Source of the DNA: Prorocentrum cordatum | Lineage: Eukaryota; Sar; Dinophyceae; Prorocentrales; Prorocentraceae | Direction of reading: 5' to 3' | Assembly: GCA_963575745.1 (NCBI GenBank) | Contig: CAUYUJ010017775.1 | Location: 22,501-86,500, forward strand | DNA: 64,000 nt | Shown: positions 32,490-40,971 of the stretch, piece after piece | Layout of the letters: the number at the start of each line of letters is the position of its first letter | Numbering within the stretch: the stretch's first letter is position 1 | Made by a program: the position numbers and the translations under genes | Notes under the pieces: model-generated | What the model was told of the DNA's origin: nothing | Databases searched by the model: none | What the model saw: only the letters and a program-made list of their open reading frames with translations

Positions 32490-32555
32490 TGCATTATGCG
32501 TATTGCACCGAATAGCTTGCACCACATAGCTGGCACCACACGGCTTCCACCACGC
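32490..32555 (-). repeat. TATGTGGTGCAATC minisatellite, inverted locus
   Basis: GCATTATGCGTATTGCACCG, AATAGCTTGCACCACATAGC and TGGCACCACACGGC are the reverse complement of the units at 9660 and 15616. Confidence 0.7.
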
Positions 32556-32904
32556 AGCGCCTGCACGTCCAGAGTGCACCACCTCCCCGCTTCTGGGCGA
32601 AAAATGCTGGGGAACAGTGCTCGGAAGCACTGGAGCTGCGTGGCGCAATCTGCACGTGGCTGCACGACTCCAAGCGGACTGCACCGTATGGCCTTGGCTT
32701 CCCCTCTCCGACCAGCCTTGCGTGCCGCACTGCTTCCGCCTGCCGCCTGCATCCCTTCGGCTCGGCCTCCCGTCCAGCCTCCTGCGGCGACGCGACTCCG
32801 AGGCCGTGCTGGCGAGGCACTCGGCGCGGCGACCCTTCGAGCAGCGCCCGGAAGGGCGTCAAGTGTGACGCCTCTCGTCTCCACATCTCGAGGGGAGTTC
32901 TCGC

Positions 32905-33470
32905 GGGGCTTAGCTGGGTCGTCTGGGGGCCGCCCTGGGCTCCCCGTGTGGTGCTCTTTGGGGTCCTCCGGGGCCCTCCCGGGGCCCTCTTGGGCGGGCC
33001 TGGGGCTCCTGTGGCCGTCTGGGGGTTCTCTCGTGGCTGCTCTTGGGCAGCCTTGGGTCTGTCTTGCGTCATCGAGAGGCCCTCTTGGGCCAACTTGGGG
33101 CTCTCTTAGGGGCGTCCTGGGCCGTCTAGGGGCGCTGTTCGGATTCGCAGTGAGCGCTGATGGGTCTTCGAAGACCGCAAGCGGACTGATCCTCGATTGA
33201 AAAGCGTGGGAAGCGAAACCATAACTACCATATGGGAACCAATGTCTTTTGGCGCTCCTGGGCCTCTTGAAGAGTGTCGTTGCTGTGTATTAGGGCTTCT
33301 TGGAGGCCTCTTTGGACTGATTGGGCGCTTCTTATCGGCTTTGGGATGCGTCTTGAAGCAATATTTTGTTACCTTGGCTGTCTTTGTGGACTTCCTGGGC
33401 CGTCGTGGGAGCCTTGGCGAGCTTTCGAGAGCCCCAGCGAGGCGTCTGGGCTCTCAGGGACCCTTGGGAG
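32905..33470 (+). repeat. CTTGGGG composite repeat, diverged
   Basis: GGGGCCCTCTTGGGC, GCCTTGGGTCTGTCTTGCG, GGCCCTCTTGGGCC and GGGCTTCTTGGAGGCCTC blocks at 32930-33130 and 33240-33450. The intervening AACCATAACTACC segment is not related to the usual spacer. Confidence 0.6.
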
Positions 33471-33473
<3 letters not shown>

Positions 33474-33531
<58 letters not shown>

Positions 33532-33538
33532 TGCGTGC

Positions 33539-33570
<32 letters not shown>

Positions 33571-33571
33571 G
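33474..33571 (+). repeat. Compound microsatellite (GT)n(GCGT)n(AT)n
   Basis: GT to 33511, GCGT to about 33540, GT to 33554 and AT to 33571. Confidence 0.97.
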
Positions 33572-33714
33572 TCTGCACCGTCAGGAGGGGGTGGTCCCTT
33601 AGAAGACGTACTTACAGAAGCTGCACGACAGCAAATGGCATTCTACCGTGCCTCAGCGTGCCAGGGCGCGGGTGGATCTCGGTGGCTTCCCGCCAGACCT
33701 GCCCCGTCGCGCTT

Positions 33715-34110
33715 GCTCTGGTGGCTGCTTCAATCCCCATTGCCTGGCCTCCTGTGGTTCCCTACGGCTTCCCGCCACACACGACATGCGTGTCGCATTT
33801 GCTTCGATGGCTGGCCGGCTGGCCTCCTATGGGTTGGCTTCCTATGGACCCTTGTGGTTTCCCGCTCCACTGGTCCAGCCAGCTGCCCTTTCTGGTGGCT
33901 GCTCGACCACCCCCGCACTGGCCTCGTGTGCCGCACCCGTCCCCGTGGTTGGCCGCTTGCCTTCCTGTGGCTTCCTGCGGCCTCCCCCCGCTCACCCTAA
34001 GGCCGCACTTGTTCCAGTGGCCGCTCGGCTTTCGATGGGCTGCTGTGGATTCCTGCGGCTCCTCCCGTCCGGCTGCGCCTGTGTGCCGAACTGTGTGCTT
34101 CGCTTAGCTT
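33715..34110 (+). repeat. Degenerate ~90-110-bp GGTGGCTGCT repeat
   Basis: About four diverged units with GGTGGCTGCT, CTGGCCTCCTGTGG and TTCCTGTGGCTTCCTGCGGC motifs. Several plus-strand frames are open (Trp/Leu/Pro/Cys-rich) but none resembles a known protein. The end (GCGGAAGAGGCTCGCTCTCG type, 34120) resembles 52412-52440. Confidence 0.55.
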
Positions 34111-34279
34111 CGACCGGAAGAGGCTCGCTCTCGACCCGCGGATCAAAAACGTGTGCCGAACTGTCCCGGGCCCCCCGCACCCCCCTCCCTTGACTCCTGC
34201 GGGTCAGCTGCGGGTTCGTGCAGCTCCCCCCCCCACAGGCCAAGGGAAGCGCGCACTCCCGCATCCTTAGACCACAACG

Positions 34280-34425
34280 GGAGGAGCACGAGGACGATGA
34301 CGAGGACGAGGGGGATGAGGAAGTGCGAGGAGGAGGATCAGTAGAAGAATTAGGAGGATGATGATGATGAGGAGGAGGAGGAGGACGAGGAGCAGGAGGT
34401 CGACGAGGAGCAGGATAACGAGGGG
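34280..34425 (+). repeat. GA-rich GAC/GGA/GAT low-complexity tract
   Basis: Interrupted GACGAG, GGAGGA and GATGAT repeats, upstream of the LINE 3' flank. Confidence 0.85.
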
Positions 34426-34619
34426 TGACGGGGAGGATGGGGAGGACAAGGGGGGGGGAGAGCGCATGACGAGCAAGAGGACGCGGAAGAGGGGGGCGGC
34501 CCGTCCCTGCTTCCTAGCCGCCCAGAAGGACAGTCTGGCGCTCTGCATCCCGCGTGGTATTCCCCGCCGCTGTTCCCGGCAACCGCGCCCGCGCTGTCTC
34601 CAGGCGTCATGGGGGTGGC

Positions 34620-34673
34620 GGAGGAGGAGGAGGAGGAGGAGGAGGAGGAGGAGGAGGAGGAGGAGGAGGAGGA
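34620..34673 (+). repeat. (GGA)18 at the LINE 3' boundary
   Basis: A pure 54-base GGA run abutting the LINE 3' tail. Confidence 0.97.
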
Positions 34674-34732
34674 GCTATGGCGCTATGGCGGACGCGCGGT
34701 GCCCAGGTGCTAGCCTGGCCGCCCCACCACAA
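34674..34732 (-). other. LINE 3' untranslated end with short tandem tail
   Basis: Fifty-nine bases between the ORF2 TGA and the (GGA)18 tract. The last 15 bases on the minus strand are CCATAGCGCCATAGC, nearly two copies of an 8-base unit. There is no poly-A. Short tandem tails replace poly-A in several LINE clades, so this may be the signal recognised by the reverse transcriptase. Confidence 0.5.
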
Positions 34733-37700
34733 TCACCGAGGGAAGCTCATTCCCGACTTTGGCGGGAGCCCCCTCTGCAGTCGGCCCAAAGCCTCCAAAC
34801 CCTTCTTGGTCGGTGGCCTGCACTCACTTTTCAAGTTGCGGGCACTTGTGACTGCGAAACTTCCACACACAGTGCAGAACAAAACGCCATTCAGCTCAGA
34901 TAAGGAATGGGTCTCGTGGCAATGGATGGCCATGGGATGCTCAGCAGGCCCAAAAGCCGCGGCCCCTGGGCCCAAACCAAGCTCCTCACCCTCACGAGGC
35001 ACACGGTACTGGGCAAAACGCCCAGCGTTGCAGGGGCCTGGCCAAAAAACAGACAGTGGCCCCTTCTTGCAAAAACGGGCAGCACAGATGCTACACTTGA
35101 ACAGGGTCCTGCGCTCAACAGGCGAGTGGCCCTGCTCTTCGATACGAGCTCGTCTGATCTGTGCACTCGAACCAGCGCGCGCACGCACGTGCTCATGCCC
35201 AACACGCGCGTGCTGCGTGCGCTCGCGCGGGTGCTGCACTACCACCTCACGCTGGATGGCCAGAAGCCTACGAATGACATCCCTATTCAACATATCCTGC
35301 TCAAATGTGATGGCCGCCGACTCCTGGGGAACGGCCGCTCGACGGGCCATCTCTCCAGCACATGCATCGGCAGCTCCATTCAAGAGCAGCTCAATCGACG
35401 TGAGACAGAGGGCGCTGACCTGGGGGCCTGTGGGGTGACTCTTGGTCCAGCGGAGGTCGATTTCCCCATCTCGGACGTCAAGGACTTCCCAAAGGCGAAC
35501 CCAGAGGTCCAGCATTCCAGAGTTGGCCATCAAGGCCCGTGGACGTCGGAAAGCACGCACAACAGGGTAGTAGTCACTGAAAACCAAGACACGACCGTAA
35601 GTATGTTGACAAACATAAATCAACGCAAGAAGTTCAGCACGCGGGGTCGACTGTTCACCTCCCATGGTTCCCGCGATGCCCCCATCGATGTTGTCCAGGG
35701 TAGCACCTAATCTGACGCAGGCCCAACCACACCGCCTTAGTCTCTCATCCTTAGCGTGCTCCCCCCCCGATCCGTCGATTCCCCAAACGCCCCCTTGGCA
35801 GACAGGCAACCCTTCGAACGATCCCCAACCAATGGCGCTTTCAGTCGCGATCGGAAGATGTCCGACCGTCCTGTCTAGAGGCATAAGGCCCCGACACCAG
35901 AGGGCAGGGCAATCAACGTCACGAGCAGCTTGCTCGCGGAGGTGAGCTGTACGCTCGACAACTGGATCTGGAATGGAATCATTACACCTGCAGTCCCAGA
36001 ATCTGTGAAAGGGGGTCTCACCAACCTCCCCACAGCGCGGGCATAAACCATTAGAAACCGTGCGGTATCCTTCCTCATGCAACCTCTGGTCAGTCCAGAA
36101 ACCAGCAGAGCAAAGGTTCCAAAGCAAAGCTTGCCCCTCGGAATCAAAATCTTTCCCCAATCGAGCGATCTCCTGTCTGAGGACCGTGAAATCCACTCCA
36201 GACGCAATCCCATACCCATGGTAATGTTTGGCAGCCTGGCGCCAGACCAGGCCGCTGCAAGTGGCCTTGACAGCACGTCGCAGTGTCACGGCAAAATCCA
36301 AGGCCTCTGTGTGAAGGTCGTTGCCGAAATTGTCACGCCAGTGCACTGGGTACAATGGGCACCAGCCCAGATCAAGCAAAACGGCAACAGTGGCGGCGAT
36401 CGGCCCACGGACCCGTTTCCAAACTTGGTTCCTTGGAAAACTGACGAACTCCTGAAACCGAGCCTGCCAGACCTGGGAAACACGGAGCTTCTCCTTGTCA
36501 CCAAGGGATTTCCAAAGCGTGACAAAACCAGATAACTGTTCACGCCGCAGACGATAAATAGGGTCACTCTTCTCGGCCCCGAAGACGCTCAGGATAGTGG
36601 TAGAGCAAGCTCCAGCATGCCAGTGGCCAGAGCAGACGGCGGCCTGCCCTCGCGCACTCTGCACTTGGGCCCCAGAGAGGCCAGCAACATTGTGGCCCCA
36701 GGTGCCAACGGCAAGTACGCCTGGCTTATAGAGCTTAGAAGATTTCTTGACCAGCGTAGTCAAGTAGCGCACTTTCTTGCCTCGAGCAGCGGCCTTCCGC
36801 CGCCTGGCACGCACGATGGCAGCAGTCCTCCTCCTTCCTGCCGTGGTAGCCGTCCCCAAATCGCGAGTGACATCTTCAACCCTGACATATAGGCCTGCTG
36901 CTTTCAAATCAGTAGCGACAAGAAGTGCAAGAGGTCGTCGGTTCGCGACAACCGCAGACTTATTAGATAAAACAAGCTCGGCTGCATTGACCATTTGACC
37001 TAGCTGAACTGCTGCGGCAACAATCTGCCGTCGGACCTGGTCTTCAGCTCCCTGGCACACCTGGGATATGTCGTCAACGTAAGACCTGGTAGACACACTA
37101 GGATTCCCAAAGAAATACCGATTATGCACATCATTCAAAATCTGATATAAATACACCTTGACCCAGGACATGGACTGCATACATCCAGGGAGAACGCCAA
37201 TCCCAGCAGGTATGACCTGGGAGCAAAAGCCGCTACTCTCGAGCATCCTGGGGGCCACATGCACGAGGAGGCCCAGGTGCAGGAGGTGCGGTGGGAACTT
37301 CAAATCAGTGGCGAAACGAACAAGCCTAGCAGGGATAACAGTATCAAAGAATTTTTTGAGATCCCAGTGGATCGCAACGCTGGAGACTTCTTGGAAAGCG
37401 GCCACCTCGTGAGACAGCTCTCGGCGAAGCGCAGCTTGCAGGGCGGAGCTGCCCCTGATGGCGTCATCCCAAAAGTCAACATGACCCTGGGTCCAGGCCC
37501 CCAAGAAGTCCCCACGAACCTTACAGTAGATGCGGTAGAGGGTGGGGCATTTGCAAACGGGGCGCTCATCAACCTTGCTTTTAGGCAGCAAGCAAATAAT
37601 ACTAAGGAGAATCTGGGCAGGCCACATCATGTTGGCCTCACAATCATTCAAGAGCCCGACAAGAGCATCGGCGGCACCTAACTCCAAGTCCAGAAAATCC

Positions 37701-39367
37701 CGAGGTCTCCATCCGTCCACTCCAACCGCAGTGGTCTCGGAAAAGACCCTCGCAGCGAGATGGAGGTCCCGAGTGGTGATCTCAGGAAGTTCGGGCACCA
37801 AATCAAGCGCGCAACCACGAAGCTCATCCAAAGCCCCATTCAACTGTCGAATCTGGCTTGGGCTGGCAGTCCAAAAACCACCCCAGATTTTCTCACGGTG
37901 AGCCATCATCTCCTGCGGGAGCTGGAGAATACCTTCTGGGGCAGCAAAAAACTCTAACCCCTCGTGTTCTTCACGCCTAAGCCAGGCGTGGGCTTTGGCG
38001 GCACCTCGAGGCAGCGCCTTCAACAGCCAGTCCTTAATCGCCTTAGCTGCTGACGCGCGGGCAACCTGCCAAACCTTAGAGAGGACAGCCGTGCAACGAT
38101 CTATCATCTCCTGACATCGGTCCAGATCGACCGATTTCAAATCGCAAAGCTGAGCCTGCCACTGGTGGGCAAACTGGTCGGCAGGAAGACACTCGCAGTA
38201 CTGTAGGACTCGACGTCCCAGTGCTCCCAGCCGAGAAGAGATGGATCTTAGCATACAACCGTAACCTTTCTTAAGAGCAACACGCATCTCATACAACTTC
38301 TGGGAGACAGTGGACCAGTACGTGAGCGTCGGCTGGGCAAAACACCCACTCCGCTGAGCATGATCAGTAAGGGTAGCTTGTCGGAACACCACAAAGTCAC
38401 CCCGTCCTCGATAGACCTCCATATCCTCCTCCTCCCCAGCAACCACTGACATCATCATCCTCTCCTTAGTACGTGACCATAAGAGATAAGACGAGGTCAG
38501 CTCGTGGGAAAGGTGGGCCTGAACATGAGGAAGCTGGGGCTGCAGTGCTGCTTGTGGTGGAGTCCACTCCGCCAGCTCAGCCTTAAAGTGGTACTCCCAA
38601 GGCAGCACAGGTCCTTCATGCACTGGCAAGGCTCTAGGCCGAACACGCTTGGTCATCACTTGTAGCAAAGCTGCGTACGGCAAGCGGACCTCCAGGCAAC
38701 AGTGGGTCTTGAAAGGGGAAGCCTGGTACTTGGACACACGCAAGTAGGGAGCCAGGGTATCACTGGCAATTACATAGTCAATCAAAGAACCACCACCAGC
38801 ACTACACGTGAAAGCGACACCAGCAGGAGGTAAAGCTTTCGCACGGGTCATCTTCAGAAAGCCACATACCTCCATGTGATCCAGGCTTATGTTGTAGTCC
38901 CCCATCAGGAACCAGGGAATAGTGAGCGTGTTCACGAACGCTGTGATTTCCTTCATCTTCAGGATGTTTTCCCCCGAGACCCCCAGGTCAGCTATCATAT
39001 ATACAACGCCGACGGCCATCGCACAGGACTGGGTACGGAGTTCCAAAAACATCCAGCCATTACCAGCACCAATGTCCCGAATCTGGCCCGCATGGGCCAG
39101 GAAACGTTTGAAAAACAGGCCTTTGTGCACCGCCGCTCCAACCCCACCGTGGGCCCCACCGCCAGGGGAAGGCGTGGCAGGGAGGAAATGGGGGCGCCAC
39201 CCAGCGGCGGCGACATCACGCTTAGCCGACTTCAAATCGGCGGGGAGCTGGCGGTGTTCGGCGAACATAAAGGCGTCAGCCTTACCATACAACTGAGAAA
39301 CGAACGATTTAGCTAGAGCACTCCAGCTGGTTATATTGCAAAAAAGGAGGCGCAGGCCAGACTCACT
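34733..39367 (-). CDS. LINE ORF2 polyprotein: AP endonuclease, reverse transcriptase, RNase H (1544 aa from the ORF1 stop)
   Basis: Enzyme of target-primed reverse transcription. Numbering starts at the Ser codon AGT at 39367. The endonuclease/exonuclease/phosphatase domain has Asn11 (NITSW), Glu37 (AEHR), Asp157-Tyr-Asn159 (GDYNI), Asp197 (SLIDY) and His222 (KTHCC), all expected catalytic residues. The reverse transcriptase has motif A Asp669 (HWDLKKFFD), motif B (GVLPGCMQS) and motif C YVDD at about 763-766. A zinc knuckle (C-x2-C-x10-H-x4-C) lies at 1109-1126. RNase H follows with Asp1198 (GIDGSG), RAEL, FSDY and a final GAAD. The last ~140 residues hold two Cys-rich motifs (CSIC and CTVC) and a basic PPTKKG segment, a tail resembling those of other dinoflagellate LINEs. 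The frame stays open upstream across ORF1 for 428 more codons, but that part looks non-coding. The first Met after the ORF1 stop is residue 34, downstream of catalytic Asn11, so entry by +1 frameshift or reinitiation is inferred. Confidence 0.93.
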   Translation of the reverse strand, partial: SESGLRLLFCNITSWSALAKSFVSQLYGKADAFMFAEHRQLPADLKSAKRDVAAAGWRPHFLPATPSPGGGAHGGVGAAVHKGLFFKRFLAHAGQIRDIGAGNGWMFLELRTQSCAMAVGVVYMIADLGVSGENILKMKEITAFVNTLTIPWFLMGDYNISLDHMEVCGFLKMTRAKALPPAGVAFTCSAGGGSLIDYVIASDTLAPYLRVSKYQASPFKTHCCLEVRLPYAALLQVMTKRVRPRALPVHEGPVLPWEYHFKAELAEWTPPQAALQPQLPHVQAHLSHELTSSYLLWSRTKERMMMSVVAGEEEDMEVYRGRGDFVVFRQATLTDHAQRSGCFAQPTLTYWSTVSQKLYEMRVALKKGYGCMLRSISSRLGALGRRVLQYCECLPADQFAHQWQAQLCDLKSVDLDRCQEMIDRCTAVLSKVWQVARASAAKAIKDWLLKALPRGAAKAHAWLRREEHEGLEFFAAPEGILQLPQEMMAHREKIWGGFWTASPSQIRQLNGALDELRGCALDLVPELPEITTRDLHLAARVFSETTAVGVDGWRPRDFLDLELGAADALVGLLNDCEANMMWPAQILLSIICLLPKSKVDERPVCKCPTLYRIYCKVRGDFLGAWTQGHVDFWDDAIRGSSALQAALRRELSHEVAAFQEVSSVAIHWDLKKFFDTVIPARLVRFATDLKFPPHLLHLGLLVHVAPRMLESSGFCSQVIPAGIGVLPGCMQSMSWVKVYLYQILNDVHNRYFFGNPSVSTRSYVDDISQVCQGAEDQVRRQIVAAAVQLGQMVNAAELVLSNKSAVVANRRPLALLVATDLKAAGLYVRVEDVTRDLGTATTAGRRRTAAIVRARRRKAAARGKKVRYLTTLVKKSSKLYKPGVLAVGTWGHNVAGLSGAQVQSARGQAAVCSGHWHAGACSTTILSVFGAEKSDPIYRLRREQLSGFVTLWKSLGDKEKLRVSQVWQARFQEFVSFPRNQVWKRVRGPIAATVAVLLDLGWCPLYPVHWRDNFGNDLHTEALDFAVTLRRAVKATCSGLVWRQAAKHYHGYGIASGVDFTVLRQEIARLGKDFDSEGQALLWNLCSAGFWTDQRLHEEGYRTVSNGLCPRCGEVGETPFHRFWDCRCNDSIPDPVVERTAHLREQAARDVDCPALWCRGLMPLDRTVGHLPIATESAIGWGSFEGLPVCQGGVWGIDGSGGEHAKDERLRRCGWACVRLGATLDNIDGGIAGTMGGEQSTPRAELLALIYVCQHTYGRVLVFSDYYPVVRAFRRPRALMANSGMLDLWVRLWEVLDVRDGEIDLRWTKSHPTGPQVSALCLTSIELLLNGAADACAGEMARRAAVPQESAAITFEQDMLNRDVIRRLLAIQREVVVQHPRERTQHARVGHEHVRARAGSSAQIRRARIEEQGHSPVERRTLFKCSICAARFCKKGPLSVFWPGPCNAGRFAQYRVPREGEELGLGPGAAAFGPAEHPMAIHCHETHSLSELNGVLFCTVCGSFAVTSARNLKSECRPPTKKGLEALGRLQRGLPPKSGMSFPR

Positions 39368-39371
39368 AAAG
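39363..39371 (-). promoter_or_regulatory. Candidate +1 ribosomal frameshift site CTT TAG TGA at the ORF1/ORF2 junction
   Basis: ORF1 ends with the codons CTT TAG TGA. Slipping one base forward on CTT (to TTT) puts the ribosome into ORF2 (AGT GAG TCT). A CUU codon in the P site with a stop codon in the A site is the same arrangement as the classic +1 shift of bacterial release factor 2 genes. Whether it works here is an inference. Termination and reinitiation is the alternative, but it would have to use a start codon before residue 11 of ORF2. Confidence 0.5.
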
Positions 39372-40580
39372 CGGCGGCGGCATCTCCGCGACCGTTGCCT
39401 TGAAGAGCTCCTTGAACCCAGCGCCAACTTCACGTTGCACACGTCGCATGCGCTTGGCAGCACGGGTGTGGGCTTTCTCGAACATGAGGGTCTCCATGCG
39501 AGTCTGGTCGGCGTCCACCATAGCACCTTCCATCGAGCGCTTCTTGAGCGCAGCCAGTTCATCAGCACGCTCTGGGGGAAAGTCGCCAGCCTCGGAACCA
39601 GCATCACTTCCAGCATCGGACTGGGCGCTGTCGTAGATCTGCTTCTGCATCTCCGCGAAACGCGCCACCAATGCATATGGAAGGTTGTTGGCCTGGCAAT
39701 ACTCGCGAATCTGAGGACCATCCATGGTATGCAACTCGGGAATGTCGAGATCCATATGCTGTGGAGGTACAGCAGCAGGTGGCGCTCCATCGGACGAAGC
39801 TGGGCGTCCACTCGTGCAAGCAGTACCTTCATCAGTCGGCACACGCTGCGCAGGCCTGTGCGGGGCCGAGGCAGGGGCAGCTGCCTGGGCCACGCGGGCA
39901 GCCTCGGCCGCCGCTGCGGCCTGCGCATGCTCTTGCCGCTTGACATGAACCCAATCTTCTTGAGAGAACCGAGCAACGACTTCATCGGCCTCCCGCTTCT
40001 TCTGTTCAGCAGCACGGTACTCACCTTCCGCTTGTTGGTGATGGTCACGTGCTTCTCGAAGAGCTTCTTCCAACTTTTGGACCTTGTTGGCGCGGTGGTG
40101 CACCTCTTGTGAAGCCAGGCGCACCGCTTTGGCACATACCTCCACCTCTTTAGTAAGCCGAGTATGTTCATGCCGTGCAGCGTCTGCATACTGTGCCGGC
40201 GTCCACTCTGCGGATGCAACTGGAGGCGGAGGAGCCAGCGCACCAAGAACGTTCTGCAAGTCAGGGCGTGCAGCGAGCAGAACTGCAGCTGCAGCGCGTA
40301 GCTGAGGGTCTCCATCTGGAGCACCTTGTCCATTCCCTCCAGCATCACCGCCAGCGGGTTGGCCACCATCTCCTTGCTCTGCATCTCCGAGATACTGCCC
40401 GCCACAGCGGGAGCAGCACCAGTTGCCGTGGTACCTGAAATCCCAGTGGCGACACGCGGAACAGACATCATATTCAAGGTTGGAGGTTCTGGCAGCCTTC
40501 TTCTTATTGCTGCCTCGCCCCCCCCAACCTGCATTGCCACCACGCCCACTACGCCACGGGGCACTGCCGCGCCAGGCCAT
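39366..40580 (-). CDS. LINE ORF1 protein, Cys-rich ribbon plus coiled coil (404 aa)
   Basis: Probable RNA-binding and chaperone-like ORF1 protein of the LINE. I chose the ATG at 40580 because it is the first one after the spliced leader; the frame stays open further upstream, but that part would cross the leader and the GGA tract. The N-terminus is Gly/Arg/Lys-rich. Cysteines at about 40, 43, 55, 56 and 59 (CSAC then CCSRC) form a small zinc-ribbon-like motif. A Gly/Ala/Pro-rich linker follows, then a charged Ala/Glu/Arg-rich stretch at about 130-232 with heptad character, a likely coiled coil. The C-terminal third is rich in Ala, Asp and Glu. The frame ends EMPPPL, followed by tandem stops TAG TGA. 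Its place directly upstream of ORF2 and its architecture support ORF1. The sequence is not similar to any single protein I can name, so the biochemical role is inferred. Confidence 0.8.
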   Translation of the reverse strand: MAWRGSAPWRSGRGGNAGWGGRGSNKKKAARTSNLEYDVCSACRHWDFRYHGNWCCSRCGGQYLGDAEQGDGGQPAGGDAGGNGQGAPDGDPQLRAAAAVLLAARPDLQNVLGALAPPPPVASAEWTPAQYADAARHEHTRLTKEVEVCAKAVRLASQEVHHRANKVQKLEEALREARDHHQQAEGEYRAAEQKKREADEVVARFSQEDWVHVKRQEHAQAAAAAEAARVAQAAAPASAPHRPAQRVPTDEGTACTSGRPASSDGAPPAAVPPQHMDLDIPELHTMDGPQIREYCQANNLPYALVARFAEMQKQIYDSAQSDAGSDAGSEAGDFPPERADELAALKKRSMEGAMVDADQTRMETLMFEKAHTRAAKRMRRVQREVGAGFKELFKATVAEMPPPL

Positions 40581-40750
40581 GGCGCGATCACGCGTGGAAG
40601 GAGAAACGAAAGGAAAAGCACACAGTGTGCCGTGTTTGCAAAGATGGCCACCTGCAGGCAGCGCGCTGGTCGAGGCGTCAGGCCTGGAGAAGGGGCTGCC
40701 CTTCCACCTCGCCTCGAGCCTCTGGAGTCGGGACGGGAGGTAAGCTCCGT

Positions 40751-40771
40751 CTTGAGCCAAAATGGCTACGG
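40751..40771 (-). other. Dinoflagellate spliced leader sequence copied into the genome
   Basis: Read on the minus strand, all 21 bases from CCG to the terminal CAAG match the conserved part of the dinoflagellate spliced leader. The variable first base of the leader falls in the GGA tract, where the base is C. The leader is followed directly by the LINE 5' untranslated region. There is no snRNA-like body or Sm site after it, and the next bases are ACGGAG rather than the GT donor of an SL RNA gene, so this is not an SL RNA gene. It is the leader of a trans-spliced mRNA that was reverse-transcribed and inserted. It independently fixes the organism group. Confidence 0.95.
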
Positions 40772-40860
40772 GGAGGAGGAGGAGGAGGAGGAGGAGGAGG
40801 AGGAGGAGGAGGAGGAGGAGGAGGGGGAGGGGGAGGGGGAGGGAAGAGGAGGAGGATGAG
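40772..40860 (+). repeat. (GGA)17 at the LINE 5' boundary, then G-rich tail
   Basis: A pure GGA run at 40772-40822 abuts the spliced leader. GGGGGA units and AGGAGGATG follow. Confidence 0.95.
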
Positions 40861-40971
40861 CTGGAGGAGGGAGGAGGGAGGAGGGAGCAGGGGGTGGTGG
40901 TGGAGAAGGAGGAGGTTGGTCTTGGGCCGAGTGGATTCAGGTCTCCCAAATGGGTCCAGAATTAAATGGGG

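Larger units (their letters stand above)
34674..40771 (-). mobile_element. Near full-length LINE (non-LTR) retrotransposon with spliced leader at its 5' end
   Basis: A ~6.1-kb element read on the minus strand. In order it has the dinoflagellate spliced leader (40771-40751), a 5' leader of ~170 bases, ORF1 (40580-39366), ORF2 in the +1 frame (39367-34733) and a ~60-base 3' end finishing in two copies of an 8-base motif (CGCTATGG on the plus strand, 34674-34688). There are no LTRs. Both flanks are (GGA)n: 18 units at 34620-34673 and 17 units at 40772-40822. This fits insertion into a GGA tract, with any target duplication hidden in the repeat. Both reading frames and all catalytic motifs are intact, so the copy looks young. 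The 5' boundary is set by the spliced leader; the 3' boundary is inferred from where the repeat tract begins. Confidence 0.9.

Noticed and set aside
39368-40651. Upstream extension of ORF2 as part of the protein
   Set aside because: It overlaps ORF1 in another frame, begins without ATG and has Arg/Trp/Cys-rich non-protein composition; the endonuclease starts right after the ORF1 stop.
40751-40771. SL RNA gene
   Set aside because: No GT donor directly after the leader, no Sm-like site or snRNA body; the LINE leader follows.
40581-40949. Upstream extension of ORF1 into Leu/Ser/Pro runs
   Set aside because: It would cross the spliced leader and the flanking GGA tract, which are outside the coding part of the mRNA, and it has no ATG.
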